Source: Bacteroidota bacterium (lineage in GTDB: Bacteria; Bacteroidota; Ignavibacteria; Ignavibacteriales; Ignavibacteriaceae). From it: DNA of 64,000 bases. The DNA is taken from assembly GCA_021777835.1 (NCBI GenBank), contig JAJYDC010000006.1, positions 90,163 to 154,162 of the forward strand. Reading direction: 5' to 3'. The position numbers and the translations under genes were made by a program. Of this stretch, positions 54,684 to 63,245 are shown one piece after another; the first letter of the stretch is position 1; each line of letters starts with the position of its first letter. The notes beneath the pieces were generated by a model. That model worked only from the letters and a program-made list of their open reading frames with translations. It was not told where the DNA came from and ran no database searches.

Positions 54684-55556
54684 TTATTTTTTATTTACTA
54701 AAATTACTCCAGACGTAATTATTAGGCCGCTAAGAATTATCATAATAGTTATTGATTCACTTAAAATAATCCATGCGGAAAAAACGGTAACAAACGGCTC
54801 GAGATACAAAAAGGATCCCACTTTTGAAGCATCAAGCTCCTTTAATGATTTTGCCCACAATACATAAGCGATACCTGAGCAGAAAATTCCAAGGAATAAT
54901 ATAGAAGCCCACCCAATTAAAGATAGATGAATTACAGCGTTTATGGATTGACGAGTAACGGTAAATGGTGTAATTATTACTGCCATCAAAACGAATAAAA
55001 AAAGGATAGTCATCATTGGGGGATATTTTAAGCTAATCTTTTTATTAATCAAAGAATAAACACTCCAGGTAAATGCGCTCGCAAGCACCAATAAATCTCC
55101 TTTTTGTTCAATAAAACCAATATTCGAAATATTACTCCTGCTTACTAGAAGAATTAGGCCTGAAAATGCAATAATAATTCCTAAAATTTTGTTCCTGAAA
55201 AGTTTTTCCTTAAAAAATATCGCACTTAAAATTACCATAAATACGGGAGTTACCCCGACTATCCAGCCAGTATTTGCAGCAGTTGTGAATTTTAGACCTG
55301 TAACTTGAATCCAAAGATGAAAAACAGCAATTAAAGCAAGTACAAAAATTGCGCCGTGATTTTTTAAACTTATAGAAAAATCCCTTTTTGTATAAAATGC
55401 GAATACAACAAGCAAAATGATACCTAACAATAAACGAAGAAGAATTATTGTCTGAGGGTTTAACTCTCTCAATGCAATCTTAGTTGCTATAAATGAATTT
55501 CCCCAAAAGATAACTGCAAGTAGAGGTTCCCAAAATCGAAGAAGGCTTTTTTTCAT
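54684..55556 (-). CDS. EamA/DMT-family permease
   Basis: A 290-residue membrane protein with ten hydrophobic segments in two EamA repeats; the FWGNSFIATKIALRELNP start and LASAFTWSVYSLINKKIS at the second repeat are typical. Members export amino acids, nucleotides or other metabolites; the substrate here is not predictable. It is 18 bp downstream of the deaminase gene on the same strand, and convergent with gmd. Confidence 0.85.
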   Translation of the reverse strand: MKKSLLRFWEPLLAVIFWGNSFIATKIALRELNPQTIILLRLLLGIILLVVFAFYTKRDFSISLKNHGAIFVLALIAVFHLWIQVTGLKFTTAANTGWIVGVTPVFMVILSAIFFKEKLFRNKILGIIIAFSGLILLVSRSNISNIGFIEQKGDLLVLASAFTWSVYSLINKKISLKYPPMMTILFLFVLMAVIITPFTVTRQSINAVIHLSLIGWASILFLGIFCSGIAYVLWAKSLKELDASKVGSFLYLEPFVTVFSAWIILSESITIMIILSGLIITSGVILVNKK

Positions 55557-55574
55557 ATATTTATCCGCTTGAAG

Positions 55575-56072
55575 TCACTTAGATTTTTCCGTTTTTTTTG
55601 CAGATGAATATTTTTCTATTTCGTAGTGGATTATTCTTTCGGGCATTTCAGATTTAATTATCTCAACACTCGACGATGAATAAAATTGCGTTGCAAGAGT
55701 ATCGTGAAAATCCGAAAAGACTACTACACGAACTATGCCTGAAGCTATCAAGGCTTTTGCACAAGTTGTGCATGACATGTTTGTAATATATGCTGTGGCT
55801 CCCTTTAATGTTACTCCATGAATTGCAGCTTGAGTAAGTGCATTCATTTCCGCGTGATTTGTTCTTACGCAGTGGTTATCAACTACTAGGCAGCCTATCT
55901 CCTCACAATGAGGATGCCCTGGTAAAGAGCCATTGTATCCTGTAGCTAATACAAATTTGTCTCTTACAAATACGCATCCACAATGCATCCGTGGACATGT
56001 TGATCTTTCCGAAGCTAGCATTGCTAGCTTTAAAAAATATTCATCCCACGATGGTCGTTTATTTTTTCTCAT
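55575..56072 (-). CDS. dCMP deaminase family protein
   Basis: A 165-residue zinc deaminase. It has RPSWDEYFLKLAMLAS at the N-terminus, the metal-binding TNHAEMNALTQAA (His-Ala-Glu) and SCTTCAKALI (PCxxC-like), and RVVVFSDFHD. This is the dCMP/ComEB-type deaminase arrangement, which supplies dUMP for thymidylate synthesis; ComE-operon members have been linked to competence, but no such gene is near. It is 5 bp downstream of the GNAT gene, so they are co-transcribed. Confidence 0.88.
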   Translation of the reverse strand: MRKNKRPSWDEYFLKLAMLASERSTCPRMHCGCVFVRDKFVLATGYNGSLPGHPHCEEIGCLVVDNHCVRTNHAEMNALTQAAIHGVTLKGATAYITNMSCTTCAKALIASGIVRVVVFSDFHDTLATQFYSSSSVEIIKSEMPERIIHYEIEKYSSAKKTEKSK

Positions 56073-56077
56073 AAATT

Positions 56078-56614
56078 TTATTTACTCCAGTTTTTCTTTA
56101 GCATTGAAAAAACAAATAGATCTACATACTTGTTGTATAAATACTGCCCCTCCTTTTCAATTCCTTCAAAATTAAAACTTAATCTTTTAGGAATAGCCTG
56201 ACTTTTCTTATTTCCTTCAGCACATTTAATAGTTATTCTATTTAACCCCGCATCTTTAAACGCATAACCTATTATTGCGCTACAGGCTCTGGTCATAACT
56301 CCTTTGCCCTGAAACTTTTCACCAAGCCAATAACCAATCTCTGCTTTCTTATTAAGTCGATCTCCGTTATGAACATCTATCAAACCCGAAAGCAAATTAT
56401 TGTACCATATTTCCATAACATATCTACTGGAATACATGTCATGCTCTGACATTGCAAAAATATAGTTTATGGTATCCATGACGCTCCTAGTTTCTGCAAC
56501 CCAGCTTAACCACTCGCTTAAGTAGCTGCGGTTTGAATCTATCAATCGATATAATGCATCAGAACTTGACATTTCTAAATCCATTAATGTAATTTCAGAA
56601 TCTACTACAATCAT
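56078..56614 (-). CDS. GNAT-family acetyltransferase, RimJ/RimL-like
   Basis: A 178-residue acetyltransferase. It has the RimJ/RimL-type start (ITLMDLEMSSSDALYRLIDSN), a YWLGEKFQGKGVMTRACSAI motif A with the acetyl-CoA loop QGKGVM, and the downstream GLNRITIKCAEGNKKSQAIPKRLSF motif B. Such enzymes acetylate ribosomal-protein N-termini or small amines; the substrate is unknown. It is the first gene of the minus-strand GNAT-deaminase-EamA set. Confidence 0.85.
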   Translation of the reverse strand: MIVVDSEITLMDLEMSSSDALYRLIDSNRSYLSEWLSWVAETRSVMDTINYIFAMSEHDMYSSRYVMEIWYNNLLSGLIDVHNGDRLNKKAEIGYWLGEKFQGKGVMTRACSAIIGYAFKDAGLNRITIKCAEGNKKSQAIPKRLSFNFEGIEKEGQYLYNKYVDLFVFSMLKKNWSK

Positions 56615-56779
56615 AAATTACCTCTGGTGATTGATTTATTGGAAATTAAAACTTCACACAAAATATAATTGTTTTCATTTAAACTTTATTGATTTCCATT
56701 GAATTTTGATAAATCTAATATGATATTTTCAATGTCAAATTCTTCAAGATAAATGTCATATTTATTAGGAGGACTAAAA

Positions 56780-57235
56780 ATGAACGATTATTTTTCAAAA
56801 TTGTTTAAATACAATGATTGGGCAAATAAAACTGTCGTTAAATTCCTACAATCACATAATATAAATAATCAAGATATATTAAGTCTTTTATCTCATATTG
56901 TTCTGGCTGAGCAAATCTGGATGGTCAGAATGCAGAAAGGGAACTATGAAAAGCTTGATTTTTGGAAACAGTTAAGTTTAGAAGAATGTGAAAAACTAAT
57001 CGAGGAAAATTTTTCAATATACTTTTCATTTATTGGGAAATTGAATGAAAAGGATTTTAAAAGAATCGTCCATTACAAGAACAGCAAAGGAATTGATTTT
57101 TCAAATACTATCGAAGACATATTAACACATCTTTCTCACCATTCTTCATACCATAGAGCACAAATTGCAAGAGACCTAAGAAAACTTGGATATCAACCGG
57201 CTATAACCGATTACATTGCTTTCATTAGAGGGTAG
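56780..57235 (+). CDS. DinB-fold protein
   Basis: About 151 residues from the ATG at 56780, preceded by a strong AGGAGG site; the track's longer start is not needed. The DinB four-helix fold is seen in LFKYNDWANKTVV, LSHIVLAEQIWM and ILTHLSHHSSYHRAQIA. The three metal-binding histidines (LSHIV, HHSSYHR) are present. Function is unknown (thiol-dependent metal enzymes are known in the family). It stands alone between two opposite-strand gene groups. Confidence 0.85.
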   Translation: MNDYFSKLFKYNDWANKTVVKFLQSHNINNQDILSLLSHIVLAEQIWMVRMQKGNYEKLDFWKQLSLEECEKLIEENFSIYFSFIGKLNEKDFKRIVHYKNSKGIDFSNTIEDILTHLSHHSSYHRAQIARDLRKLGYQPAITDYIAFIRG

Positions 57236-57463
57236 TGAAATTCATCTCTTTTTAGCAAGGGTTTGTGATTCAGCTGTTATGTTCAATAGATGCATGAAAC
57301 TTTCATTGTAAGAATGCTAATATCATCAGAAACAAAAAATATTTCCGCTTAAGGACGCATTTGAATAAAATAATTTTAGTATAGAATAAGTAAAATGTTG
57401 CTGATAACTATCTCTTATAGTTATTATTATATATTAAAATTTTAAATTCATTATGGGTTGATT

Positions 57464-59581
57464 ATGAAAACAAATATAATGGCTATTATTATGCTATCAT
57501 TTTTTATATCTTCTGTTCTTGTCCCCCAAACAAAATTAAAATATCCACTCACCCAAAAGGACGATATTAAAGATAATTACTTTGGTACTATTGTTCCCGA
57601 TCCATATCGCTGGCTTGAAAATGACACTGCTTCAGCTGTTAAACAATGGGTAAAGGAAGAAAACAAAGTCACTTTCAACTATCTTGATAAGATTCCTTAT
57701 AGGGAGAAAATTAAGGCTAGACTTGAAAAACTATGGAACTATCCAAAATATTCTGCACCGTTCAAGGCTGGTAAGAATTATTTCTTTTTTAAGAATGACG
57801 GACTTCAAAATCAAGCAGTGCTTTATGTCCAAGACGGACTTAATGCGAAACCAGAAGTTTTCTTAGACCCAAATAATCTTTCAAAGGATGGAACCGTTTC
57901 ACTTTCTTCATATGCTCCTTCAAAAGACGGAAAATATTTTGCTTATGGTACCGCTTCCGGCGGCTCAGACTGGAATGAATTTCACGTTATGGATGTTGCG
58001 ACAAAAAAAGTCTTACGTGATAGGCTTAAATGGATAAAGTTTTCTGGTATTGCCTGGTTTAAGGACGGTTTCTTTTATAGCCGTTATCCTACTCCGGCAA
58101 AGGGAGAAGAATTAACATCTAAAAATGAATTTCATAAAGTATATTATCATAAACTTGGGACAGAACAATCGAGCGACAGTCTGATATATGAGAATTTGTC
58201 CCAGCCTAAGTTAACGATAGGAGCTCAGACGACTGAGGACGAGAGACTCTTAATCCTTTATCTTTCGACAGGAACAAGCAATAATGCACTTTATGTACAA
58301 AACCTAGAGAAGCCTGGTTCACCGGTGTTAAAAGTTATTGATAATTATGATCATAATTACAGTGTTGTTGATAATATTGGAGATAAGCTTTTAGTTCTAA
58401 CCGATAAAAATGCTCCTAAGTACCAGTTAGTCCTTATTGATCCTGAAAATCCAGGTGAAACAAACTGGCAGACAATCATTCCCGAAAAGAATGATGTCCT
58501 TCAGTCTGTTTCCGTTATCGGCGGAAAGTTAGTTGCAATCTATATGAAGGATGCAAGCAATAGGATGTTTATGTATAACCTTTCAGGCAATAATGAAGAA
58601 GAAATAAAATTACCTGTGCTTGGGACAATTGAAAGTTTAAGTGGAAAGAGAAACAATAATATTGCTTTTTATGATTTCACATCGTTCACATTTCCCCCGA
58701 CAATTTATGAGCTAAATGTAAAAGATAACTCTTCTACCATTTTCCGTAAACCAGAAATCAATTTTAACTTTGATAATTATATAACTAAGCAAGTGTTTTA
58801 CAATAGCAAAGACGGAACCAAGGTTCCGATGTTTATTGTTTATAAAAAAGGGCTGAAGAGAAACGGAAACAACCCTGCTTTTCTTTATGCATACGGCGGT
58901 TTTGATATCAGCATAAATCCGGCATTCAGTATTACACGATTAATTTTTCTTGAGAATGGCGGTGTGCTTGCTATACCTAATATTCGCGGAGGAGGCGAAT
59001 ATGGAGAAGCTTGGCACACAGCAGGTATGCTTGGCAAAAAGCAAAATGTGTTTGATGATTTTATTGCTGCAGCAGAATACTTAATTAAAGAAAAATATAC
59101 TTCTTCCCAAAAACTTGCTATAAATGGCGCTTCAAATGGTGGAATGCTAATCGGTGCTGTTACAAATCAAAGACCTGATTTATTTAGGATTGCAATACCT
59201 CAAGTAGGCGTACAGGATATGCTTCGGTTCCAGAAATTTACTATTGGTTGGGCATGGGTAAATGAATATGGTTCAAGTGATGATTCGGCTCAGTTTCAAT
59301 ATTTATATAAATACTCACCGCTTCAAAATATTAGGTCGGGTGTAAACTATCCTGCAATAATGGCAACTACGGCTGATCATGATGACCGAGTGGTCCCTGC
59401 ACATTCTTTTAAGTATATAGCAACACTTCAGGATAAGTATAAAGGAAATAATCCGATCTTAATTAGGATTGAGACTCGTGCGGGACACGGCGCAGGGAAG
59501 CCTACTTCAAAAATTATTGATGAATGGACTGATATTTGGTCGTTCATATTTTATAATTTGGGGGTGAAGACAATCTACTAA
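57464..59581 (+). CDS. Secreted prolyl oligopeptidase (S9A)
   Basis: A 705-residue protein with a signal peptide (MAIIMLSFFISSVLV). After the N-terminal VPDPYRWLEND motif comes a beta-propeller of about 350 residues, then the alpha/beta hydrolase domain. The catalytic serine is in NGASNGGMLIGA, the aspartate in TADHDDRVVPAHS and the histidine in RAGHGAGKPT. LYAYGGFDISI and IRGGGEYGEAWH line the oxyanion and substrate region. It hydrolyses short peptides after proline, probably in the periplasm. It is convergent with pruA; a palindromic hairpin lies between. Confidence 0.92.
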   Translation: MKTNIMAIIMLSFFISSVLVPQTKLKYPLTQKDDIKDNYFGTIVPDPYRWLENDTASAVKQWVKEENKVTFNYLDKIPYREKIKARLEKLWNYPKYSAPFKAGKNYFFFKNDGLQNQAVLYVQDGLNAKPEVFLDPNNLSKDGTVSLSSYAPSKDGKYFAYGTASGGSDWNEFHVMDVATKKVLRDRLKWIKFSGIAWFKDGFFYSRYPTPAKGEELTSKNEFHKVYYHKLGTEQSSDSLIYENLSQPKLTIGAQTTEDERLLILYLSTGTSNNALYVQNLEKPGSPVLKVIDNYDHNYSVVDNIGDKLLVLTDKNAPKYQLVLIDPENPGETNWQTIIPEKNDVLQSVSVIGGKLVAIYMKDASNRMFMYNLSGNNEEEIKLPVLGTIESLSGKRNNNIAFYDFTSFTFPPTIYELNVKDNSSTIFRKPEINFNFDNYITKQVFYNSKDGTKVPMFIVYKKGLKRNGNNPAFLYAYGGFDISINPAFSITRLIFLENGGVLAIPNIRGGGEYGEAWHTAGMLGKKQNVFDDFIAAAEYLIKEKYTSSQKLAINGASNGGMLIGAVTNQRPDLFRIAIPQVGVQDMLRFQKFTIGWAWVNEYGSSDDSAQFQYLYKYSPLQNIRSGVNYPAIMATTADHDDRVVPAHSFKYIATLQDKYKGNNPILIRIETRAGHGAGKPTSKIIDEWTDIWSFIFYNLGVKTIY

Positions 59582-59626
59582 TGTTTTACTTTACGCCGAA
59601 CACCGAATAAAAGAGTTTTGGAATAT

Positions 59627-59679
59627 CGGAGAAATGGGATAATGGAGTAAACCCATCATTCCATAACTCCATTACTCCG
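59627..59679. terminator. Nested hairpin between convergent genes (prolyl oligopeptidase and pruA)
   Basis: TAATGGAGT and ACTCCATTA form a perfect 9-bp stem, flanked by CGGAG and CTCCG, with a 17-base loop. It lies between two genes reading toward each other and may terminate both. T-rich sequence (CTTTTTATAT) follows on the plus strand. Confidence 0.55.
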
Positions 59680-59711
59680 GAGAACTTTTTATATGTAATA
59701 TGACGCTTTAA

Positions 59712-61343
59712 CTATTTCTCACTCATGAACGGATAACGCCAATCTTTTGGAGGAACAAATGTTTCTTTAATCGAGCGTGCAGTCATCCACCTCATGATGT
59801 TCATTGCACTACCTGCTTTATCATTTGTACCTGATGAGCGACCGCCTCCGAATGGCTGTTGCCCGACAACAGCTGCGGTTGGTTTATCGTTAATGTAAAA
59901 ATTGCCGGCAGCATTGCGGAGTTTGTTCGACATTTTTACCAGTACATTTCTATCTTGAGACCAGATAGCTCCAGTTAGTGCGTAGGGCGAAGTCGTATCG
60001 CATAAATCAAGTGCTTCATCAAACTTATCATCTTCATAGATGAATATTGTAAGCACAGGACCAAATATTTCTTCTTCCATTGTTTTGAATCGGGGATTGG
60101 TAGTTACAATTGTAGTCGGCTCAATAAAAAATCCTTTCGAGTTGTCGCACTTGCCTCCAGTAATAATTTCTGCTTCTTTCGATTCCTTTGCAAAATCAAT
60201 ATAGGACTTTATAGTAGTGAAGGCCCCTTTATCAATTACTGCAGACATAAAGTTTGTAAAGTCTTCCGGATTACCCATTTTTATTTTATTGACTTCTGCA
60301 ACATATTTTTCTTTGAATTCCTGCCAACGAGATTTTGGAATATACATCCGCGAAGCGGCGGAACATTTTTGTCCTTGATATTCAAATGCGCCGCGGATAG
60401 CAGCAACAACAAGGGCATCCACATCAGCTGTATTGTGTGCAAAAATAAAATCTTTTCCTCCTGTTTCTCCGACAATACGAGGATAATATTTTGCTTTATG
60501 AATGTTTTCTCCTATTGTCTTCCACATACCTTGAAATACTGCTGTTGAACCTGTGAAATGAATACCTGCAAGGTCGGGGCTTGCGAGAACGGGGTCGCCA
60601 ACTTCGCCGCCGGAACCAGGGACAAAATTAATTACACCTGCGGGCAATCCAGCCTCCTCCCACAGCTTCATTAGAAAGTATGCAACGTAAACTGCACTGG
60701 AGGCGGGTTTCCATAAGGAGACATTTCCAACAATAACAGGAGCTGTCGGTAAATTTCCGGCAATCGAAGTAAAGTTGAATGGAGTTACAGCAAAAACAAA
60801 TCCTTCAAGCGGACGGTATTCTTCGCGATTCCACATTCCTTTGGGTGAATAAGGTTGTTCACTCATTAATTGAGTCATATAGTAAGTGTTGAACCGCCAG
60901 AAGTCTATTAACTCACAAGAAGAGTCTATTTCAGCTTGGTAAATGGTCTTCGATTGACCGAGCATAGTAGCAGCGTTTAATGTAGATCGCCATGTTGTAG
61001 ATAAAAGTTCAGCAGCTTTTTGAAAAACAGAGGCACGGTGTTCCCATGGCATATCAGCCCAGGATTTTCTTGCTTCAAGTGCGGCTTCAATTGCCATTTT
61101 TACTTCTGCTGTGCCAGCTTTGTGATAAACTCCTAATAGTTTTGAATGATCATGAGGTGTACGGATTTCGGCAGTTTTTCCTGTTTTAATTTCTTTACCG
61201 CCTATGATTAGAGGGATTTCAATTTGTTTAGATTGAAGCTCTGCAAGCTTCTTTTTTAACTCAGCTTTTTCCGGCGTTCCCGGCGCATAAGTCAGAACCG
61301 GCTCGTTTACCGGTATCGGAAGTTTGAAATATGCATTGGACAT
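59712..61343 (-). CDS. pruA: L-glutamate gamma-semialdehyde (1-pyrroline-5-carboxylate) dehydrogenase
   Basis: Oxidises glutamate semialdehyde to glutamate in proline catabolism. The 543-residue aldehyde dehydrogenase carries the stand-alone P5CDH features: VTPFNFTSIAGNLP, the catalytic glutamate in IVGETGGKDF, the nucleophile cysteine in EYQGQKCSAASRMY, and EEEIFGPVLTIF. Length matches the single-domain PruA group. A proline dehydrogenase gene is not seen in the window. It is a single-gene unit; the tandem repeat at 61474-61528 lies upstream. Confidence 0.94.
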   Translation of the reverse strand: MSNAYFKLPIPVNEPVLTYAPGTPEKAELKKKLAELQSKQIEIPLIIGGKEIKTGKTAEIRTPHDHSKLLGVYHKAGTAEVKMAIEAALEARKSWADMPWEHRASVFQKAAELLSTTWRSTLNAATMLGQSKTIYQAEIDSSCELIDFWRFNTYYMTQLMSEQPYSPKGMWNREEYRPLEGFVFAVTPFNFTSIAGNLPTAPVIVGNVSLWKPASSAVYVAYFLMKLWEEAGLPAGVINFVPGSGGEVGDPVLASPDLAGIHFTGSTAVFQGMWKTIGENIHKAKYYPRIVGETGGKDFIFAHNTADVDALVVAAIRGAFEYQGQKCSAASRMYIPKSRWQEFKEKYVAEVNKIKMGNPEDFTNFMSAVIDKGAFTTIKSYIDFAKESKEAEIITGGKCDNSKGFFIEPTTIVTTNPRFKTMEEEIFGPVLTIFIYEDDKFDEALDLCDTTSPYALTGAIWSQDRNVLVKMSNKLRNAAGNFYINDKPTAAVVGQQPFGGGRSSGTNDKAGSAMNIMRWMTARSIKETFVPPKDWRYPFMSEK

Positions 61344-61724
61344 AAATGTTTCCTTTAATTTTGTTTTGGATAGTAAGTATCCATTTAATTATAAATTCAA
61401 TACTTAAATTTATAATTGACAGAATGGAAATGCAATTGTTGGTGATAGATAAGTACTAGATAATGGTATTTGAAGTGCGTTCAGAGTGTATTCATAGTGC
61501 ATTCAGAGTGCATTCAGAGTGCATTCAGAACGTTTAGAGGGATAAAATATTAATTTGTTTTACCTTTTTTAACTGATTTTGAAAGAATTAGTTGTTACCA
61601 GCTAAAAAATTATATGGGGTTGAGAAAAAGAACTAATGTTCTACTATATCAAAAATATTAAATTGAAATATGTGAATCAAGAAAGAAATGGGAGTTGCTA
61701 ACCTGCCAAATAAATTAATCATAT
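61344..61724. other. Intergenic region upstream of pruA
   Basis: About 380 bp without a recognisable coding frame, between pruA and the left inverted repeat of the insertion sequence. Apart from the tandem repeat and probable pruA promoter DNA, I see nothing in it. Confidence 0.5.
61474..61528. repeat. 11-bp tandem repeat, five units
   Basis: Five head-to-tail copies of AGTGCATTCAG (units 3-5 identical; units 1 and 2 differ at 1 and 2 positions: AGTGCGTTCAG, AGTGTATTCAT). It lies 130-185 bp upstream of pruA in a gap with no gene. It could be a site of copy-number variation or repeated protein binding. Confidence 0.85.
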
Positions 61725-61749
61725 CTGTCCAAAACAAATAGAAAAAGGA

Positions 61750-61814
61750 TCCCTCGGAAAAAGTAGTTAATTTTGTTTTAGCAAAAAATAAATCAACCAA
61801 ACTTTAGCGAGGGA
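61750..61814 (+). promoter_or_regulatory. Inverted repeat that can mask the transposase ribosome-binding site
   Basis: TCCCTCG near the left IS end and CGAGGGA just before the ATG are perfect inverted repeats, extended by AAAG/CTTT. The second arm contains the Shine-Dalgarno sequence GAGGGA, so a transcript entering from outside would fold and hide it. Confidence 0.5.
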
Positions 61815-61817
61815 CTA

Positions 61818-62993
61818 ATGACAAATGTAACATTATTCAGTCAGATATTAAACTGTTTGGACAGAAGTCTTTTTACAAAAACAGTTGAACAATACAAGAC
61901 AGATAAACACAACAAAGGGATAAACAGCTGGACACATTTAGTAACAATGCTTTTCAGTCACTTATCAAAATCACAATCAATAAGAGAAACAACCAATGGT
62001 TTATTATCAATAACGGGGAATTTGAATCATTTGGGTATACAAGGCAAGTCACCGCGCAAATCATCACTGTCATATATAAATGCCAATAGAGATTGGCAGA
62101 TGTTTAGGGGATATTATTATAAGTTGTTGGAAGATTTTCAGAGCAAAGGAAATTTCAAGAGAAAAAAATTCAAGAAGATAAACAGGAAAATATACTTACT
62201 TGATAGCACGATTATCAGCGTTTGCTTAAAGGTATTTGACTGGGCAAAGTATAGACAGGAAAAAGGAGCAATAAAACTCCATACGATGCTGGATTACGAC
62301 GGCTGTTTACCTAAATATGTATATATGACCGAAGCAAAACAGTCAGATGTAAAACATGCCCAATATATGTTAATGCCAAGCAAGTCGGTAATAGTATCAG
62401 ATAGAGGCTATCAGGATTTTCAGATGCTTCATAAATTGAAGCAAGAAGACATAATATTTGTCATCATGTTGAAGAAATCGATAAAATATGAACAGGTAAA
62501 AGAATTACCCTTACCGGAGACTAAGGATGCTCATGTAATAAAAGATGAACTAATAAGGCTAACGGAAGAAGATACTTCAAAACTATATCCGGAGAATTTA
62601 AGACGAGTAGTAATATATGATGTAAGAAATAACCGGGAAATCGAGGTAATAACCAACAATTTAACTTGGACAGCATCTACGGTATCCGAGCTTTATAAAC
62701 AGAGGTGGATGATAGAGATTTTCTTCAAAGAGTTAAAACAACACTTAAGAATCAAATCATTTATCGGAACCACTGAGAATGCAATGTGGATACAGATTTG
62801 GACAGCAATGATAACTTTATTGATACTGAGATATTTAAGAGAAATCGCAGCATATTCGTGGAGTTTGTCGAATCTTATAGCTTTTCTAAGGATGAATTTG
62901 TTTGTGAAGATTCTTTTAACGGAATGGCTAAACAATCCTTTTAAGGCGCCGGAAGATTTTTCTATAAATAATAGACAAGAAGAATTATTTTAG
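61818..62993 (+). CDS. IS4-family transposase (DDE)
   Basis: A 391-residue transposase. The N-terminal part (INSWTHLVTMLFSHLSKSQS, RETTNGL) is the DUF4372-like region found in FCB-group IS4 elements. The DDE core shows D in YLLDSTIISV, D in VIVSDRGYQD, and the IS4 signature YKQRWMIEIFFKELK (Y-2-R-3-E-6-K). The frame is full length and undisturbed, preceded by GAGGGA 4 bp before the ATG, so the copy looks functional. It lies inside the inverted repeats at 61725 and 63080. Confidence 0.93.
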   Translation: MTNVTLFSQILNCLDRSLFTKTVEQYKTDKHNKGINSWTHLVTMLFSHLSKSQSIRETTNGLLSITGNLNHLGIQGKSPRKSSLSYINANRDWQMFRGYYYKLLEDFQSKGNFKRKKFKKINRKIYLLDSTIISVCLKVFDWAKYRQEKGAIKLHTMLDYDGCLPKYVYMTEAKQSDVKHAQYMLMPSKSVIVSDRGYQDFQMLHKLKQEDIIFVIMLKKSIKYEQVKELPLPETKDAHVIKDELIRLTEEDTSKLYPENLRRVVIYDVRNNREIEVITNNLTWTASTVSELYKQRWMIEIFFKELKQHLRIKSFIGTTENAMWIQIWTAMITLLILRYLREIAAYSWSLSNLIAFLRMNLFVKILLTEWLNNPFKAPEDFSINNRQEELF

Positions 62994-63091
62994 CAGGGAT
63001 TGAATTTGGAATAAGCAGAAATCTGTCCAATTCTGATTATTATTCAACTTTTTTCTCTATTCTATATTTATTTTGGACAGCACGTGTTGGG

Positions 63092-63156
63092 TCATAATAA
63101 AAGGTAACCGAAAGATTATAAAAAAACATGTTAATAAACAGGCTCATAATAAGGTA
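63092..63156. repeat. Pair of near-identical direct repeats beside the second transposase
   Basis: TCATAATAAAAGGTAA (63092-63107) and TCATAATAAGGTAA (63143-63156) recur 35 bp apart between the IS4 right end and the ISNCY-like transposase. They may be the end or transposase-binding sites of that second element. Confidence 0.45.
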
Positions 63157-63245
63157 AAATTATAAAAATAATTTAATAATAATCGTTTCTTTCTTTTTTT
63201 GTTACTTTTTTTCTTTCTTTGTTGATAAGTGGATAACTCAAAAAT

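Larger units (their letters stand above)
61725..63080 (+). mobile_element. IS4-family insertion sequence, complete, about 1356 bp
   Basis: The left end CTGTCCAAAACAAATA and the right end, whose reverse complement is CTGTCCAAAATAAATA, are near-identical inverted repeats (one mismatch in 16). They bracket one transposase gene. The gene's stop is 87 bp before the right end. The flanks (AATTAATCATAT and CACGTGTTGGGT) show no target-site duplication. Confidence 0.9.
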
